A DNA stretch of 64,000 nt from Sphingobacterium thalpophilum (GCF_901482695.1 NZ_LR590484.1:868001-932000), one strand, 5' to 3'. Positions 18,126 through 27,709 are shown, counted from the first letter of the stretch. Made by a program: numbers and translations. Notes: generated by a model from the letters alone, not told the origin.

Positions 18126-18141
18126 AGCTGTGGCCACAGCT
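18126..18141. repeat. Perfect 16-bp palindrome behind the MerR gene
   Basis: AGCTGTGGCCACAGCT is fully self-complementary without a loop. It sits 12 bp after the MerR stop codon and is followed at once by a related CCACAG. A dyad without loop is more like a protein-binding site than a terminator. Nothing else is visible in the 192-bp gap to 18306. Confidence 0.4.
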
Positions 18142-18305
18142 TACAAGCCACAGTGATAGCATTATCAGGCACTATGAACTGAACGATGAAAATTGATACA
18201 ATTTCACCATCAAGGAACAATGGAAAGAATTTGTAAAAAAAATACCGAGCCGAACTTGTGCATCTCCCACAATGATCTGACTTCCTGATTACAGATCTCT
18301 TCTCC

Positions 18306-18800
18306 CTATCTTTCCTTCAGCTCTATAACTTCGAGATTTTCAATCTTGTCTTTATTGATTTCAAAACGCATGAGCGTTCGCACTTTATGCCAGCCATGTT
18401 TGCCGGCGGCGCCTGGGTTTAGATGCAGACAATGGATTTTGGGATCAAAAATGACTTTAAGAATATGAGAATGTCCCGTGATAAATAGTTTCGGCGGATT
18501 TGCAATCAATGCCGATTTGATGCGGGGTGCATATTTACCCGGATAGCCGCCGATATGCGTCATCAGCACGTCCACCTCTTCGCAAGTAAACCGGAGATCT
18601 TCCGGAAACCGAATACGAAGGTCCCTGCCATCAATATTCCCATATACGCCGCGCAAGGGCTTGAAGGATTCCAGCCGGTCGGCCACCGCGGCATCACCGA
18701 AGTCACCAGCATGCCAAATTTCATCACAGTCAGCAAAATAGCTGAATACAGCTTCATCTAAATACGAATGTGTGTCAGAGAGGAGTCCAATTTTTGTCAT
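18306..18800 (-). CDS. YfcE/MJ0936-type metallophosphoesterase
   Basis: A 164-residue calcineurin-like phosphodiesterase of the YfcE/MJ0936 group. The metal-binding set is complete: LLSDTHSY (Asp, His), HAGDFGD (Asp), YGNID (Asn), MTHIGGY (His) and FITGHSHI (two His), with LNPGAAG close to the end. Members hydrolyse small phosphodiesters in vitro; the physiological substrate is unknown. The ATG at 18800 is preferred to a TTG two codons upstream because it lies 2 bp after the stop of trmN6. It is the last gene of the mutS-trmN6 unit. Confidence 0.87.
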   Translation of the reverse strand: MTKIGLLSDTHSYLDEAVFSYFADCDEIWHAGDFGDAAVADRLESFKPLRGVYGNIDGRDLRIRFPEDLRFTCEEVDVLMTHIGGYPGKYAPRIKSALIANPPKLFITGHSHILKVIFDPKIHCLHLNPGAAGKHGWHKVRTLMRFEINKDKIENLEVIELKER

Positions 18801-18802
18801 GA

Positions 18803-19510
18803 TCAAAATGCTAAAAAGTAAGGTGCTAGTGCTCTTTTATAGGATTCGGTATAAATTCCCCTGGACTGATAAATAATAAATTCCCGCCGTTCCGCCTCCA
18901 TCGCTGCATTCCGCGCCAGTGTAATAATTTTACGAATAGCAGGTTCTCCAACAAACGAATGGATCTCAATCTGCCCGGTACAGTACAGCTCGATTCCGGC
19001 GGCCAGCCCGACTACAGTGTCTGCGAGCTGTACAGGAAGGATCATCGTCAGCTTCCCGCTGGCACTTAGATAGGCTGCCGCAAATTGAAGAAGTTCCGCA
19101 AAGAAACCCAGATCGGTATGTCTGGCGAGTTTCTTGCGAGCATCCGGATTATGCAGCGAATCGGTATAGAAAGGTGGATTTGAAACAATAAGATCGTAAC
19201 GGGAAGTTGTTTCCAGTTGCTGAAAAGCCTTGGCATGTATCGATAACCGGTCACGGAAAATCGAATTATTAAAGTTCCTGCCAGCCATCTCGGCAGCTAA
19301 CGGATCTATTTCGACTGCTTCCACCCGGCTGTCCGGACAGCGCTGCGCCAGCATGAGTGCAATTACACCGGTACCCGTCCCCACATCCAGTATACGCTTG
19401 GCCTCCGTCGCATCAGCGAGGGACGCCAGCAGCACCCCATCCGTATTGATCTTCATGGCACAACTGGACTGGTCCACTTCAAACTGTTTAAACCGGAATA
19501 TCGAAGCCAT
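18803..19510 (-). CDS. trmN6: tRNA1(Val) (adenine(37)-N6)-methyltransferase
   Basis: A 235-residue SAM-dependent N6-adenine methyltransferase of the TrmN6 (YfiC) family, which modifies A37 of the valine tRNA with anticodon cmo5UAC. The N-terminal FRFKQFEVDQSSCAMKINTDGVLL is characteristic. ILDVGTGTGVIALMLAQRC is the SAM loop, VEIDP follows it, and DLIVSNPPFYTDSL carries the NPPF catalytic motif. The ATG at 19510 is preferred to the TTG two codons earlier. It begins 19 bp after mutS and ends 2 bp before the phosphodiesterase start, so the three are one operon. Confidence 0.9.
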   Translation of the reverse strand: MASIFRFKQFEVDQSSCAMKINTDGVLLASLADATEAKRILDVGTGTGVIALMLAQRCPDSRVEAVEIDPLAAEMAGRNFNNSIFRDRLSIHAKAFQQLETTSRYDLIVSNPPFYTDSLHNPDARKKLARHTDLGFFAELLQFAAAYLSASGKLTMILPVQLADTVVGLAAGIELYCTGQIEIHSFVGEPAIRKIITLARNAAMEAERREFIIYQSRGIYTESYKRALAPYFLAF

Positions 19511-19529
19511 AACCAACGCGTATACTTAC

Positions 19530-22136
19530 CTAATTTTTCAGCAAACGCTGTATTTCGTCCAATTTCATCAGTGCTTCTACAGGAGTAAGGGAGTTGACAT
19601 CCAAGTTATTGAGCATATCCCGAATCTTATTCAGTACCGGATCATCAATGGCAAACATCTGTAACTGATAAGCCTGCTTCTGGATTTTGCGCATACTATC
19701 CTTGATCTGTTCACCGCCTGTGCGCTCCTGTTCCAGCCGCTTTAAGATCTGATTGGCACGGTTAAGCAGTTTTGGCGGCATACCCGCCAGTTTGGCGACA
19801 TGTATTCCGAAGCTATGTTCGGAGCCTCCCGGTACAAGCTTCCGTAAAAAGATCACTTTGTTATTGACTTCTTTCACTGTGACATTGTAATTTTTGATAC
19901 GGTCAAGCGAAGTGGTCAGCTCATTCAGCTCGTGATAATGGGTGGCAAACAAGGTCTTTGCCTTAGCACTGGGATGATTATGCAGGAATTCGGCAATCGC
20001 CCAGGCAATGGAAATCCCGTCATAGGTGCTGGTACCACGTCCGATCTCATCGAGTAGAATCAAGCTTCGGTCGGACAAGTTATTCATGATACTTGCGGTT
20101 TCGTTCATTTCCACCATGAAAGTAGACTCTCCGGAAGAGAGGTTGTCCGAAGCTCCCACACGGGTAAATATCTTATCCACAACACCGATCTTTGCTTCTT
20201 TGGCGGGCACAAAACAACCGATCTGTGCCATGAGCACGATCAGTCCCGTCTGGCGTAACAAAGCCGATTTACCGGCCATATTCGGACCGGTAATAATAAT
20301 GATCTGCTGTGCACTGGGGTCGAGAAAGGTATCATTTGTGATATAATCCTCCCCTATGGGCAAGTTCTTTTCAATGACGGGATGCCGGCCACCTTTGATA
20401 TCCAAAATCTTGCTGTCGCTGACTTCCGGCTTCACATAGTAGTTCTTTTCTGCCACAACAGCAAAATTGAGCAGCACATCCAGCTTCGCAATGAGCTGGG
20501 CATTGAGCTGTACCGGTTTAATAAACTCAGCTATAGCCGCCAGTAACTCGGCATATAATCTGGTTTCCAGTGCCTGTATCTTTTCCTCAGCACCAAGAAT
20601 CTGCTCTTCATACTCTTTGAGCTCTTCGGTGATATAACGCTCAGCATTCACCAGCGTCTGTTTGCGGATCCAGTCAGCAGGGACCTTATCTTTATGCGTA
20701 TTGGTCACTTCGAGATAGTAACCAAAGACGTTGTTAAAAGCGATCTTGAGTGAAGGAATGCCGGTTGACTCAGATTCTCTTTTTTGAATTTCCAGCAGAT
20801 AATCCTTACCGCCAAATGCAATCTTCCGCAGGCGGTCCAACTCAGGATCAACACCTTCGGCAATGACACTACCTTTATTGATGGCCACTGGCGGCTCGGC
20901 CTGCAGCTGCCGTTCGATCCGGTCACGGATGGCCGTGCAAGCGTCCAATTGCTGGGAAATGGAACGAAGCGCTTCGGCATCCTCACGGTCTGTCAGTTCC
21001 TTTAGTTTCTCAATCGCGTAAAGAGCACGTTTTAATTGCACAATCTCTCTAGGATTTGCTTTTTGAAGACCAATTTTGGATATCAAACGCTCTAAGTCTC
21101 CCACTTGTTTGATCTGGCCAATAAGCTCGTCCCGCAGGTCCCGGTCGTTGTAAAAGAAATCAACGACATTAAGCCGTTCCTGAATGCTCTTTCTATCCTT
21201 CAGGGGCATCACAATCCACCGCCTGAGCAATCTTGCTCCCATCGGACTAGCTGTATGATCGAGGACATCCGACAAGGTGACTGCATTTTCATTCATCGAA
21301 CCGATCAGTTCCAGATTGCGGATCGTGAACCTGTCGAGCCACATAAAACGGTCTTCTTCGATGCGGGACAGTGTAGAAATATGCTGCAGATTACGATGTT
21401 CGGTTTCATTCAGATAATGTAATGCGACTCCGGCAGCGACAAGCCCCACAGGCATGCGGTCTACCCCGAAGCCCTTCATGGAACTCACCTCAAAGTGCTT
21501 CAACAAGGCCTCAGTTGCGTAGTCGCCGGTATAAGGCCACTCATCCAAAAAATAGGTGTAATATTGTGATCCAAATTGCTCGATAAAATCCTTGCTCTGC
21601 TTTTTGGGGAGGATGATTTCAGTTGGTTTAAAACCCTGCAGCAGTTTATCGATGTAGGCAGCATTTCCTTGCGCCACCAAAAATTCACCCGTAGAGATAT
21701 CTAAAAAAGAAATCCCGATCCTATCCTTTTCGGTAAAAATGGAAGCCAGATAATTGTTGGACTTTTGTTGAACAATGTTGTCATTGTAAGAAACCCCCGG
21801 TGTTACCAGTTCTGTGACCCCGCGTTTAACAATTGTTTTGGTTGTTTTGGGATCTTCCAGCTGATCGCAGATGGCTACCCGTTGCCCTGCGCGCACGAGC
21901 TTGGGAAGGTAAGTCTCCAGTGAATGATGCGGGAAGCCCGCCAGCGCCGTTTCGGATTCTGAACCATTGCCGCGTTTCGTCAGAACGATGCCCAAAATCT
22001 GCGCAGCCTTGATCGCATCCTCACCAAACGTCTCATAAAAATCGCCAACACGGAACAGCAACAATGCGCCAGGATACTTGACCTTGATCGCGTTATACTG
22101 CTGCATCAACGGGGTTACTTTCTTTTCTTTTGCCAA
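19530..22136 (-). CDS. mutS: DNA mismatch repair protein MutS
   Basis: MutS recognises mismatches and small loops and starts methyl-independent repair with MutL. At 868 residues it is a full-length MutS1. The mismatch-binding domain shows [13 protein letters not shown] near residue 28 (Phe and Glu contact the mismatch). The ATPase domain has [15 protein letters not shown] (Walker A, near residue 616), [28 protein letters not shown] (Walker B) and FATHYHEL. The start is TTG at 22136: an in-frame TAG lies two codons upstream and the next ATG is ten codons inside the conserved N-terminus. It heads the operon with trmN6 and the phosphodiesterase. Confidence 0.97.
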   Translation of the reverse strand: MAKEKKVTPLMQQYNAIKVKYPGALLLFRVGDFYETFGEDAIKAAQILGIVLTKRGNGSESETALAGFPHHSLETYLPKLVRAGQRVAICDQLEDPKTTKTIVKRGVTELVTPGVSYNDNIVQQKSNNYLASIFTEKDRIGISFLDISTGEFLVAQGNAAYIDKLLQGFKPTEIILPKKQSKDFIEQFGSQYYTYFLDEWPYTGDYATEALLKHFEVSSMKGFGVDRMPVGLVAAGVALHYLNETEHRNLQHISTLSRIEEDRFMWLDRFTIRNLELIGSMNENAVTLSDVLDHTASPMGARLLRRWIVMPLKDRKSIQERLNVVDFFYNDRDLRDELIGQIKQVGDLERLISKIGLQKANPREIVQLKRALYAIEKLKELTDREDAEALRSISQQLDACTAIRDRIERQLQAEPPVAINKGSVIAEGVDPELDRLRKIAFGGKDYLLEIQKRESESTGIPSLKIAFNNVFGYYLEVTNTHKDKVPADWIRKQTLVNAERYITEELKEYEEQILGAEEKIQALETRLYAELLAAIAEFIKPVQLNAQLIAKLDVLLNFAVVAEKNYYVKPEVSDSKILDIKGGRHPVIEKNLPIGEDYITNDTFLDPSAQQIIIITGPNMAGKSALLRQTGLIVLMAQIGCFVPAKEAKIGVVDKIFTRVGASDNLSSGESTFMVEMNETASIMNNLSDRSLILLDEIGRGTSTYDGISIAWAIAEFLHNHPSAKAKTLFATHYHELNELTTSLDRIKNYNVTVKEVNNKVIFLRKLVPGGSEHSFGIHVAKLAGMPPKLLNRANQILKRLEQERTGGEQIKDSMRKIQKQAYQLQMFAIDDPVLNKIRDMLNNLDVNSLTPVEALMKLDEIQRLLKN

Positions 22137-22245
22137 CTTCTAAAATCAAATTTGTGAAGCGTAAAAATAGGATAATATAGTCGTTTTGGCAAACAATACC
22201 CACAAGTTCTCGATAAAATCATTTCCATTAAAGGAGAATATAAAT

Positions 22246-22253
22246 TAAGTTTG
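22246..22253 (+). promoter_or_regulatory. -7 box for mtgA
   Basis: TAAGTTTG matches TAnnTTTG exactly, 19 bp before the mtgA ATG. A clear -33 TTG is not present at the expected distance. The 136-bp divergent gap must also hold the mutS promoter, of which only an imperfect match is seen. Confidence 0.45.
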
Positions 22254-22272
22254 TATCCGAAAAAATTGAGTC

Positions 22273-23037
22273 ATGGCCATCAAAAGATCCGGTAGAAAAA
22301 ACACCTCCAGTAAACAAAAAAACAGCTTCAAAACAAAGTCCTTCAATCCGCTGAAGTCTATAAAATCGCCGATACTACGCATCCTCAGCAAGGTGATACT
22401 TTACTTTGTCGGGATAAGCCTTTTTTGGGTTATCAGTCTACGTTTCATCAACCCGCCGATTACCTGGCTGATGATACAGCGCGGCTTTGAACTTAAAGAG
22501 CAAGGAAAAGGCTTCAAGCTTGAGAAGAACTGGCTAAACTATGACGAGCTTTCCGATAATCTGAAACGCGCGGCCATCGCTGGAGAAGACGCACATTTCA
22601 TGACTCACTGGGGATTTGATTTAAAGGGCATACAGAACGCCATCAAGAAAAATGCTGCAGGAAAAAAATTACGTGGCGGGAGCACCATCAGTCAACAGGT
22701 AGCCAAGAATGTTTTCTTATGGCCGGGACGCTCATGGTTACGAAAGGGCTTCGAAACGTACTTTACCGTTCTGATCGAAACGTTCTGGAGCAAAAAACGT
22801 ATTCTTGAAGTTTACCTGAATATTATAGAAATGGGACAGGGTATTTATGGTGCAGATGCTGCTGCAGGTTATTACTTTAGCAAAAATGGCAGCAATCTCT
22901 CCAAAAAACAGGCCGCATTAATTATTGCTATCCTACCCAACCCACGTCAGTGGGATGCACGCAACCCCTCCGCATATGTCAACAGAAGGGCGAATGTTAT
23001 CGCGAAATATATGCATCATTATACCATTCCGGAGTAG
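22273..23037 (+). CDS. mtgA: Monofunctional peptidoglycan glycosyltransferase
   Basis: MtgA polymerises lipid II into glycan strands at the outer face of the inner membrane, without a transpeptidase domain. The 254 residues have a basic cytoplasmic start, one membrane anchor (about residues 43-60, ILYFVGISLFWVISL) and a GT51 domain. The catalytic Glu is in GEDAHFMTHWGFD (near residue 105), followed by LRGGSTISQQVAKNVFLWPGR, then KKRILEVYLNIIEMG and QGIYGADAAAGYYF, the usual family motifs. It is divergent from mutS. A weak hairpin (ATCGGC/GCCGAT, 23048-23070) follows. Confidence 0.94.
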   Translation: MAIKRSGRKNTSSKQKNSFKTKSFNPLKSIKSPILRILSKVILYFVGISLFWVISLRFINPPITWLMIQRGFELKEQGKGFKLEKNWLNYDELSDNLKRAAIAGEDAHFMTHWGFDLKGIQNAIKKNAAGKKLRGGSTISQQVAKNVFLWPGRSWLRKGFETYFTVLIETFWSKKRILEVYLNIIEMGQGIYGADAAAGYYFSKNGSNLSKKQAALIIAILPNPRQWDARNPSAYVNRRANVIAKYMHHYTIPE

Positions 23038-23115
23038 GCACGTCGCCATCGGCAATCCTGTACAGCCGATTTCGCTGGCTTTGTTGGTGCATCTGTTACG
23101 CCGAAAAAAGATTCC

Positions 23116-23571
23116 TTATGAAAATAACCGCTTATGCCAGCTCGCCTTAAATGGAATAACCCAAGCGTTCTCCAGCTGATGATCATAAGTAATCGTATTA
23201 TCAAACACAAGTGTATCATCGTCGATTTCGCCATTGTGAAGGGCCTTTTCAAAACCCGCACGGTCCAAGACAGCTATGCCAGTGGCAGATTTGTAGGCAA
23301 AGCACATCCGGTCAAAAAGCCGCACATCATAGCGCTCTTCTATCCCTTTCAGAAAACGGACGGAGCTGTCGATTGAACAACCGGAGGCTACAGCTACTGC
23401 TTCATCCACCTTTAAAATAATAAAAAGGCTATCCCGCAACTCGGCGGAAGCCGATAGAGGTTCACCGTGTACTTTCCACTGTGCAGCAAAATCAGCCAGT
23501 TCGACAGAAATCTGCCGACTCTCTTCTTCGGAAAGCACGCGGTCAGCTTGATAAATCCATATACGTTTCAT
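23116..23571 (-). CDS. Conserved Bacteroidota protein of unknown function
   Basis: A 151-residue soluble protein starting MKRIWIYQADRVLSEEE and ending with ENAWVIPFKASWHKRLFS. Homologues in Bacteroidota are often labelled ABC transporter ATPase, but no Walker A, signature or Walker B motif is present here, so that label is not supported. It has no signal peptide or membrane helix. The ATG at 23571 is chosen over a TTG two codons upstream. It is convergent with mtgA and lies 141 bp behind the respiratory block on the same strand, without obvious functional link. Confidence 0.7.
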   Translation of the reverse strand: MKRIWIYQADRVLSEEESRQISVELADFAAQWKVHGEPLSASAELRDSLFIILKVDEAVAVASGCSIDSSVRFLKGIEERYDVRLFDRMCFAYKSATGIAVLDRAGFEKALHNGEIDDDTLVFDNTITYDHQLENAWVIPFKASWHKRLFS

Positions 23572-23712
23572 ATGCAAATCATTATAAATGTCGGCTCTTA
23601 TGGCTGTGTATCGAGCCGATACACTTGGTTTGTTTTTATTTCCGACCGGAATATCCAGTCTTACTGGTCATGATTCCTCAGCCTCGTGGGCCGATCATAC
23701 CCATCGAGAGGA

Positions 23713-24258
23713 TTATCCAATATAATAAGGTGAAATCATCAAATAAACAATGACGCCGGTCACAGCCACGTACAGCCACATTGGATAGGTGATCCGGGCG
23801 AGCTTCTTATGTCGCGCATAGGAGCCTGAAATACCTCTTACAAAGGTAAAAAGCACAAACGGGATAATGATGATGGAAAGTAAAATATGACTGATCAAAA
23901 TAAAGAAATAAATCGGTCTTAAAATACCTTCGCCTCCATATTTTGTTTCTATTGAGGTCATATGATAAGCCACATACATAGCGAGAAAGGCCAAGGAGCA
24001 ACCGATGCACACCTTCACCAACCTTTCGTGCAGGGATTTATTGCCGTTCTTGATGGCCGCAACGGCCCAGACCAGCAAGATCGCCGTTATGCCATTGATG
24101 GTGGCATAAATAGGCGGAAGGAAGGTCAGTGGCTTTACATTATAGCCCAGTTTCTGCAGATTGACCGAAAACAGAATTGCTACGACCAATGGGATCACGA
24201 TAGACAGCAGCCAAATCCACTTGCTGTATTTTTTCTCTTTAATAAGACTCTCTTCCAT
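23713..24258 (-). CDS. DUF420 membrane protein, probable cytochrome oxidase assembly factor
   Basis: A 181-residue protein with five membrane segments (near residues 13, 45, 85, 120 and 155) of the DUF420/YozB family. In Bacillus the family member CtaM is needed to make active aa3 oxidase. Conserved polar residues inside helices are seen as PPIYATINGITA, LHERLVKVC, and SHILLSIIIIPF and YARHKKLARITYPMWLY with histidines. It ends the oxidase assembly part of the block and starts 8 bp after the SCO-like gene, so a role in the same assembly path is likely. Confidence 0.82.
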   Translation of the reverse strand: MEESLIKEKKYSKWIWLLSIVIPLVVAILFSVNLQKLGYNVKPLTFLPPIYATINGITAILLVWAVAAIKNGNKSLHERLVKVCIGCSLAFLAMYVAYHMTSIETKYGGEGILRPIYFFILISHILLSIIIIPFVLFTFVRGISGSYARHKKLARITYPMWLYVAVTGVIVYLMISPYYIG

Positions 24259-24266
24259 ATACCAAA

Positions 24267-24995
24267 TTATCTCCTTTGTTCTATTGTAGCTGGATGCTGA
24301 CGGATCTCTTCCACGAGCAATAGCTTAATTTCATCTTCCAGTCTGTCTACGTCCGTCTTCACATTAATATCGTACATTCCCCTGATCCGGCCCCTGGAAT
24401 CGAGCAACAAATAGTTAGACCCGATGATAAAGGGCTTCGTTGGGTCAGCTGTGGGAATAGCATCCTGTAATAAACTCTCTTTTGCAAACTTAAAGATATC
24501 GGTGCTGGGATCTGTCACAAAAAACCAAGATTTGGTCCATGGTTTGTAAACTTTCGCATAATTCGCCAGTACCGCCGGTCTATCATACGCGGTGTCGACT
24601 GTAATGGAATACAGCTTTACCTTTTTGTTTTGCATAAAACGACTGGCAATCTGATCCAGCTTCCGGGCCATCATCCGCGAGAGTGAAGCATCCCGCGTAT
24701 ACATTAAATGTACCACAGACAAACTCGTATCATTGCTGAGCAACCGCACGGGCCGCCCATCATAATTAACGAAATCTACTGGGGGAACGGTGTGATAGAT
24801 TGTATCGGGGATATCACGGCCCCATTTGCGATGAGTAGTGCCCGGTACTTCCTTTTTGCCAAAAATAGGTAAGGAAGCATAGCTATTAGAGCCACTTTTA
24901 TTTAGTATAAAATATAAAAATCCTGGCAATAAAAGAATTACTGCCAGGATCAATATTGTTTTAATACCTTTCTTTTGTCCAGTATTATTGTCCAT
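24267..24995 (-). CDS. SCO1/SenC-family protein without copper ligands
   Basis: A 242-residue protein with one N-terminal membrane anchor (about residues 11-30) and a thioredoxin-fold SCO domain. SCO proteins deliver copper to the CuA centre of oxidase subunit II through CxxxC and a distal His. Here the aligned segment reads HLMYTRDASLSRMM, so the two Cys positions become Asp101 and Ser105. The distal segment reads IIGSNYLLLDSRGRI and has no His. The fold is otherwise intact and full length, with no frameshift. The neighbours (subunit IV before, DUF420 after) tie it to oxidase assembly, but copper transfer is unlikely. A structural or redox-independent assembly role is inference. Confidence 0.8.
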   Translation of the reverse strand: MDNNTGQKKGIKTILILAVILLLPGFLYFILNKSGSNSYASLPIFGKKEVPGTTHRKWGRDIPDTIYHTVPPVDFVNYDGRPVRLLSNDTSLSVVHLMYTRDASLSRMMARKLDQIASRFMQNKKVKLYSITVDTAYDRPAVLANYAKVYKPWTKSWFFVTDPSTDIFKFAKESLLQDAIPTADPTKPFIIGSNYLLLDSRGRIRGMYDINVKTDVDRLEDEIKLLLVEEIRQHPATIEQRR

Positions 24996-25000
24996 TCACT

Positions 25001-25378
25001 TTATTTATTTGGGAATAGCTGATGCTCCTGAAAAGCACCTGCCAAGAAACCGCCTTCAACTAACATCAGGACGATAAAATAAATAATAAAAATAAACACT
25101 ATTGCTACGGTAACGATAAAGCTCGATTTCTCGAATTTTAAGTGCATGAAGAATGCAACAATGTAATAGGCTTTAACCAAAGTTAAAACGATATAGATTG
25201 TATTGACTAGAGCACCTTTCGCCAGAATCTGCCAGTGGTGAACAAAACCCAATGCAATTAAGAACTCCAGACAAGTTAGCGCCAAAAGTACGCCAAATAC
25301 GCTCCAGATGGCTTTTTTATCCATCCCGCCTTCATGAGCGTGCTCTCCATGAGCGATATTATCTTGATATTGTGACAT
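25001..25378 (-). CDS. Cytochrome c oxidase subunit IV family protein
   Basis: A 125-residue small oxidase subunit with a His-rich cytoplasmic start (HGEHAHEGG) and three membrane helices, including LVKAYYIVAFFMHLKFEKS, which is the signature of the prokaryotic subunit IV family (CtaF/CoxD/CyoD-like). It stabilises the oxidase and has no cofactor. It lies 27 bp behind the subunit III gene and 5 bp in front of the SCO-like gene. Confidence 0.88.
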   Translation of the reverse strand: MSQYQDNIAHGEHAHEGGMDKKAIWSVFGVLLALTCLEFLIALGFVHHWQILAKGALVNTIYIVLTLVKAYYIVAFFMHLKFEKSSFIVTVAIVFIFIIYFIVLMLVEGGFLAGAFQEHQLFPNK

Positions 25379-25405
25379 AGCGATCTAAAATTAATAGTTC
25401 AGGAA

Positions 25406-26140
25406 TTAGATTAAGTAGAAGAATGTAAATACGAATACCCACACTAAATCCACAAAGTGCCAATATAAACCTACTTTTTCAATCATTAAATATGAACCGC
25501 GATTTTCAAACGTATTATTCAACGTCATGCAAAGAACAATGATGTTCAGAATAATACCAACAGTAACGTGGAAACCGTGGAAACCGGTAATGGTAAAGAA
25601 CAAGTTTGCGAACTGCAATGCTGAAGTATAGGAAATATCGTGGGTGAAATAAGGTGCCAATGCCGTTTTAATCGCATCACCTTCTAAGCCTGTTGCAGGG
25701 TTTTTGCCAAACCAGAAGCCCATATGGTGCAAGTGGGTCCACTCAATTGCCTGACAGCCTACGAAACACATCCCGCCGAGGATTGTCCAAAGCATCCATT
25801 TCACCACTTCCTGTTTTGAATTACGATGTCCAGCCTCAACAGCCAAAACCATAGTTACTGAAGACATGATCAAAATAAATGTCATCAAACCTACGAATAC
25901 CAGCGGTTGTCCCGACTCTGCAAGACCTGGGATAGATTGGAAAATCTTATCAGGATCAGGCCATGTTGGGTGAGAAAAGCGTTGTGCGCCGTAATAAACC
26001 AAAAAAGCAGAAAATGTGAAGGCATCCCCTACCAAGAAAAACCACATCATGATTTTTCCATACTCTAAGTTCCAAGGTGATTTTCCACCATTCCATGGAC
26101 CAGTTTTAACCTTATCCAATTGCGATACTGTTGTACTCAT
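25406..26140 (-). CDS. ctaE: Cytochrome c oxidase subunit III
   Basis: A 244-residue seven-helix oxidase subunit III, which lacks cofactors and stabilises the catalytic subunit. Family marks are GKIMMWFFLVGDAFTFSAF at the first helix, the Glu- and His-containing EAGHRNSKQ and ITGFHGFHVTVGIILNI, and the C-terminal GLYWHFVDLVWVFVFTFFYL. It starts 9 bp after a shorter subunit-III-type gene. The two may act as a split or duplicated subunit, as is common in Bacteroidota oxidase operons. Confidence 0.92.
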   Translation of the reverse strand: MSTTVSQLDKVKTGPWNGGKSPWNLEYGKIMMWFFLVGDAFTFSAFLVYYGAQRFSHPTWPDPDKIFQSIPGLAESGQPLVFVGLMTFILIMSSVTMVLAVEAGHRNSKQEVVKWMLWTILGGMCFVGCQAIEWTHLHHMGFWFGKNPATGLEGDAIKTALAPYFTHDISYTSALQFANLFFTITGFHGFHVTVGIILNIIVLCMTLNNTFENRGSYLMIEKVGLYWHFVDLVWVFVFTFFYLI

Positions 26141-26149
26141 TGTTTACTA

Positions 26150-26731
26150 TTATTGATTCAAAAGTAAGAAAACATATATATAAATCCATAAAAGATCGAG
26201 AAAATGCCAAAAAATACTGGCAAGATCCATGCGGAAAAGATTGCCGTCCTTAGAAAGCTTATTTGCTCCTATAACCGCGCCAATCAACACGATCAACCCC
26301 GCAATAATATGCGCCAAGTGCATCCCCGTGAAAATGTATATAAAGGATTGTGATGCGTTATTATTCACAAAATAAACACCTCGTTCCGTCAACACATTCC
26401 AAGCATGAACCTGCAATGCAAAAAATACGACGCCCAAAACAAAAGTAACCAGTAATAGCAACTTCTGTTTGGAAGAATCACCATTCTTAGCGGCTTTATG
26501 CGCTAAAAACATCGTAAGACTACTGACCACGATCACAATTGTACTATAAACAAATGTGTCAGGCAATAACGTCTTGATTCCCTTGTCCACGCCACTTGCT
26601 GTGTATACAATGAAACCACTGGACAACGCAGCAAACATCATAAACATGCCCAGCATACCCAACCAAAGGTTGAATTTCTGTGCTTTTCTCTGTACTAACT
26701 TCTCGTCAGTCTGTGCTTGTTTATCTAACAT
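26150..26731 (-). CDS. Second cytochrome c oxidase subunit III-type protein
   Basis: A 193-residue heme-copper oxidase subunit III family protein with five membrane helices: LGMLGMFMMFAALSSGFIV, then FIYIFTGMHLAHIIAGLIVL and ASIFWHFLDLLWIYIYVFL. It is shorter than the neighbouring subunit III and has lost the first two helices of that family. Its ATG overlaps the stop of the heme O synthase gene in the form TAATG, so translation is coupled. Its role is presumably structural in the same oxidase. Confidence 0.88.
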   Translation of the reverse strand: MLDKQAQTDEKLVQRKAQKFNLWLGMLGMFMMFAALSSGFIVYTASGVDKGIKTLLPDTFVYSTIVIVVSSLTMFLAHKAAKNGDSSKQKLLLLVTFVLGVVFFALQVHAWNVLTERGVYFVNNNASQSFIYIFTGMHLAHIIAGLIVLIGAVIGANKLSKDGNLFRMDLASIFWHFLDLLWIYIYVFLLLNQ

Positions 26732-27636
26732 TATTTCAAAGGAATAAAGTTAAGCAATAATACGAGTTGTGTTACAGGCAGGTAGATAAACGAGGTAAAC
26801 ATGACTTTCTTTGCCGAAGGAATATCGCAATTCTTAAACAGCAAAAAACCATAATACCCAAACATCAATCCACCGATCACGGACACTATCGTAAACCAAA
26901 TTCCACCAAAGCCAAAGTAATAGGGGATAAAACCAGCTGGAATCATCAGCAATCCTGTGATGAAAACCATAAAAGCGGATACTTTATCCCTTTTTGTAGT
27001 CGGCAGCAAGCGGAAGCCAGCCAATTTATAGTCATCATCCACCACCCAGGCAATTGCCCAAAAGTGCGGAAACTGCCATAAAAACTGAATGGCAAACAGA
27101 ACAAAGGGAATTATAATAATTGCCGCCTCGTTATGCCCGCTATAATAGGCCAGATCATCTTGCGAAAACGCGGCATAGTAACCAATCAATGGTGGGAATG
27201 CCCCCGGAAATGCACCTACAAATACGGCTATTGGTGATTTTCTTTTTAAAGGTGTATAGATAAATGCATAGAGCAAAATACAGAACACCGACAATAGGCC
27301 GGCGACAAAATTTAAACGTACCAGCACCAAAGTACCCAGAATCCCCATAAAGACACTTAATACCAAGGCCTGACCGGTCGTCATCCGCCCTGAAGGTAGT
27401 GGTCTGTCCTCTGTACGCTTCATCAATTTATCCAAATCTTTTTCAATGATCTCGTTAAAACCATTTGCGGACCCTGTAACAAGAAAACCGCCCAAAGTCA
27501 ACAGCAACCAATTGAACCAGATAATATCACCCTGTTGTTTTGATCCGATCAGAAAAGCAATCGACGCGGAAAATACCACTGTCAATGTAAGCCTTAGCTT
27601 AACTAGCTTTTTGAAATCTGAAATAAATTCTTTCAT
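26731..27636 (-). CDS. cyoE: Protoheme IX farnesyltransferase (heme O synthase)
   Basis: CyoE/CtaB farnesylates protoheme to heme O, the precursor of heme A for the aa3 oxidase. It is a UbiA-superfamily membrane enzyme. The 301 residues from the ATG at 27636 carry the first Asp motif in NGFNEIIEKDLDKLMKRTEDRP (near residue 60), and LPSGRMTTGQA behind it. The second motif is seen as AIAWVVDDDYKLAGFRLLP. About nine helices are present. The frame is open 18 codons further upstream, but MKEFISDFKKLVKLRLT is the family start. It lies 73 bp behind ctaA. Confidence 0.94.
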   Translation of the reverse strand: MKEFISDFKKLVKLRLTLTVVFSASIAFLIGSKQQGDIIWFNWLLLTLGGFLVTGSANGFNEIIEKDLDKLMKRTEDRPLPSGRMTTGQALVLSVFMGILGTLVLVRLNFVAGLLSVFCILLYAFIYTPLKRKSPIAVFVGAFPGAFPPLIGYYAAFSQDDLAYYSGHNEAAIIIIPFVLFAIQFLWQFPHFWAIAWVVDDDYKLAGFRLLPTTKRDKVSAFMVFITGLLMIPAGFIPYYFGFGGIWFTIVSVIGGLMFGYYGFLLFKNCDIPSAKKVMFTSFIYLPVTQLVLLLNFIPLK

Positions 27637-27709
27637 AATTAAAAGAGACCTCCTACTACCAGTGTTCTCAAAAATGTACGTTACACACAAAAATCCCGAA
27701 TTTCAAAAA

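Noticed and set aside
23116..23571. ABC transporter ATPase label for the 151-residue protein
   Set aside because: No Walker A, signature or Walker B motif is present, so the name used for some homologues is not supported.
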